A DNA stretch of 64,000 nucleotides from Polytrichum commune (taxonomy: Eukaryota; Streptophyta; Polytrichopsida; Polytrichales; Polytrichaceae), in assembly GCA_950295325.1 (NCBI GenBank), contig OX485805.1, positions 33,281,501 to 33,345,500 on the forward strand. The letters run 5' to 3'. Shown here piece by piece: positions 62,577-64,000 of this stretch. Position 1 is the stretch's first letter, and each line of letters begins with the position of its first letter. A program made the translations under genes and the position numbers. The notes under the pieces are model-generated. The model was given only the letters and a program-made list of their open reading frames with translations, searched no databases and had not been told where the DNA came from.

Positions 62577-64000
62577 TATTTATCTCTTTATTGGAGAATC
62601 TCCACTTGAGCTTTTGTAGGTGGTATACTATTTGGGGCCTCCAAATCATCCCCCCCCCCCCCTCCCCCAAATGGGTCCTTCATCTTCCAAATCAAAGGTT
62701 TCAACCCATAACGAATCTTAGCTCTCTTTCAGTATTAGTTTGCATAAGATAACAAGCTTGAATGGCTTCAAATTTACCTTAAAATGAGGTGACCGAACTA
62801 GGACCTTGGTAGAATAACAACTATTCGAGACCGATAAATGGATGCCAAAAGGGTAGTACCCACCCACAACACAACATAACACCTAAGTTACATGATGCTT
62901 GTAGGACAAACCTTCCCAAGTTGGTAGCATAGCATCCTACTATTTTTGTTTTGAATTTTAGAGTCCATGTAGCTGATGGTTTTGTTGCCATGGTTGACAC
63001 CGGCGACACACTTTCATCTTGATTTCTTTGTTCAATGTCTACTAAATGAGTCTTATTATTTGGTTGAGATTTTTTTTTTACTATACATTACTGGAATTCG
63101 AGGCACGCATTTTAATTTCAACATCCCACTAATTTTTTATTTTTTATTTTTACTAAATATCACAGTTCAAACAACAACAACAACAAGTTTCGCACATCTT
63201 ATCTTCACGAACAACGATCTATCGCATATGTTTTCAGATAGTATTGTCAGAGTTGATGTACGTCATGAGTCATTATACAGTTTGATGAGTTTGGATGCTC
63301 CTAGACACCGGTATCCTACACAACTGTAGCAATAATTTGTCGCTCTTCGAATATCTTGTGATTTGTACCGCCGAGTGTTTAAAAGTGGGCCCACAAAGGG
63401 ACGACCGTAAACTATTTCAACATGGTTCAACCAATCAATTTTTCTTCTTCTTAATATCACAAGAGTGCGGTGCTACTTCATCAACCTCTAAATTAGATTC
63501 AGTGTGTTCCTTGGGAGACATCTCTCTCATTAAACAACAACATTATGTACTAGAATTATCTCTCTAGAACTCTAACACTCATAGACTCACCGCAAACGCA
63601 CCAAAATGTGAAGTAAAATTCCGACCCTTTAGTTCCCCAAGCTAAAGGTAAATTTCTACATATTTTCAAGTCATAAAGAACTACATTAAGGTTCAAATAT
63701 GTTTGAGAATGAAACGGATTTAATTAGTCGTATTAAATACCTAAAACTTCAATTTTAGCTTATTTATTGTAGAATAAACTACTTAGACCCTTTAAATGTA
63801 TTCTAGTTACTACAATACATTCAAATATGGTCCAAAGTCCATTATAAATTTTTATAAGTAATAAAATATTTTATTGAGAAAGATTAAAAAAAATGAAGAT
63901 TTTGGAGCTACTTCACGAAAACTTCTATTTTCTATTTTTAGATTTTAGAATAAAATGAAACTATTTGAAATATAAAGAAACCCTTAAGACCTACAGACTT
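62577..64000. other. No gene recognised
   Basis: Contains a poly-C tract (62649-62662) and short frames (62976-63329 and 63295-63567 plus, 63460-63263 minus) without domains. The last 400 bp are very AT-rich. Confidence 0.35.

Noticed and set aside
1-64000. CRISPR arrays, bacterial operons or ribosome-binding sites
   Set aside because: Introns, plant gene families and eukaryotic transposons throughout; the tandem arrays have no spacers.

Overview
This window looks like nuclear DNA of a land plant. Two intron-containing plant genes lie in the first 14 kb. The rest is about 50 kb of AT-rich DNA full of decayed transposons and repeats. The hAT-like remnants at 8 and 35 kb resemble the 'zinc finger protein 862-like' elements common in seed-free plants, so a bryophyte, lycophyte or fern is my guess. 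That is an inference and no marker here fixes the species.

0-14 kb holds the genes. On the minus strand, 458-5847 is a 12-exon gene for a ubiquitin-like/WLM/PUB protein, a Wss1/SPRTN-type metalloprotease. Every splice site I placed is canonical and phase-consistent, giving 758 residues. Its unusual part is a run of EPDPDE motifs, six of them on a coding 45-bp tandem repeat. Also on the minus strand, 11197-13822 is a 3-exon fructose-1,6-bisphosphatase family gene (487 residues). It keeps the metal ligands but has lost several sugar-phosphate-binding residues, and it starts with a hydrophobic, proline-rich leader. Between them lie a MITE (6801-7350) and a dead hAT element (7990-9600).

14-37 kb is mostly mobile-element debris. 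It includes a second copy of the 6.8-kb MITE (18219-18556), a 91-bp tandem array (19300-19710) and a hAT-type non-autonomous element with an 8-bp target duplication (21003-22133). It also includes a fold-back element (about 22945-23845), old duplications at 24-30 kb, and a PIF/Harbinger MITE nested in a dispersed repeat (33192-33585). A hAT C-terminal fragment lies at 34590-35560.

37-44 kb is the most puzzling part. A 1.28-kb fold-back element with a perfect 9-bp target duplication (37125-38408) sits next to the predicted 3' end of a possible multi-exon minus-strand gene (about 38423-43683) that I cannot identify. Arrays of one ~95-bp repeat family lie on both sides of the putative gene in opposite orientation (38685-39670 and 43855-44060). 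The block could be a host gene or an unrecognised transposon.

44-64 kb holds unidentified ORF remnants (45271-45657), a short pogo/Tigger-like element (46442-47010), a second copy of the dispersed repeat (47950-48655), a SINE candidate (50600-50765), hairpins, and a dead Tigger/pogo transposase gene (60816-62576). I see no rRNA, tRNA or CRISPR features.
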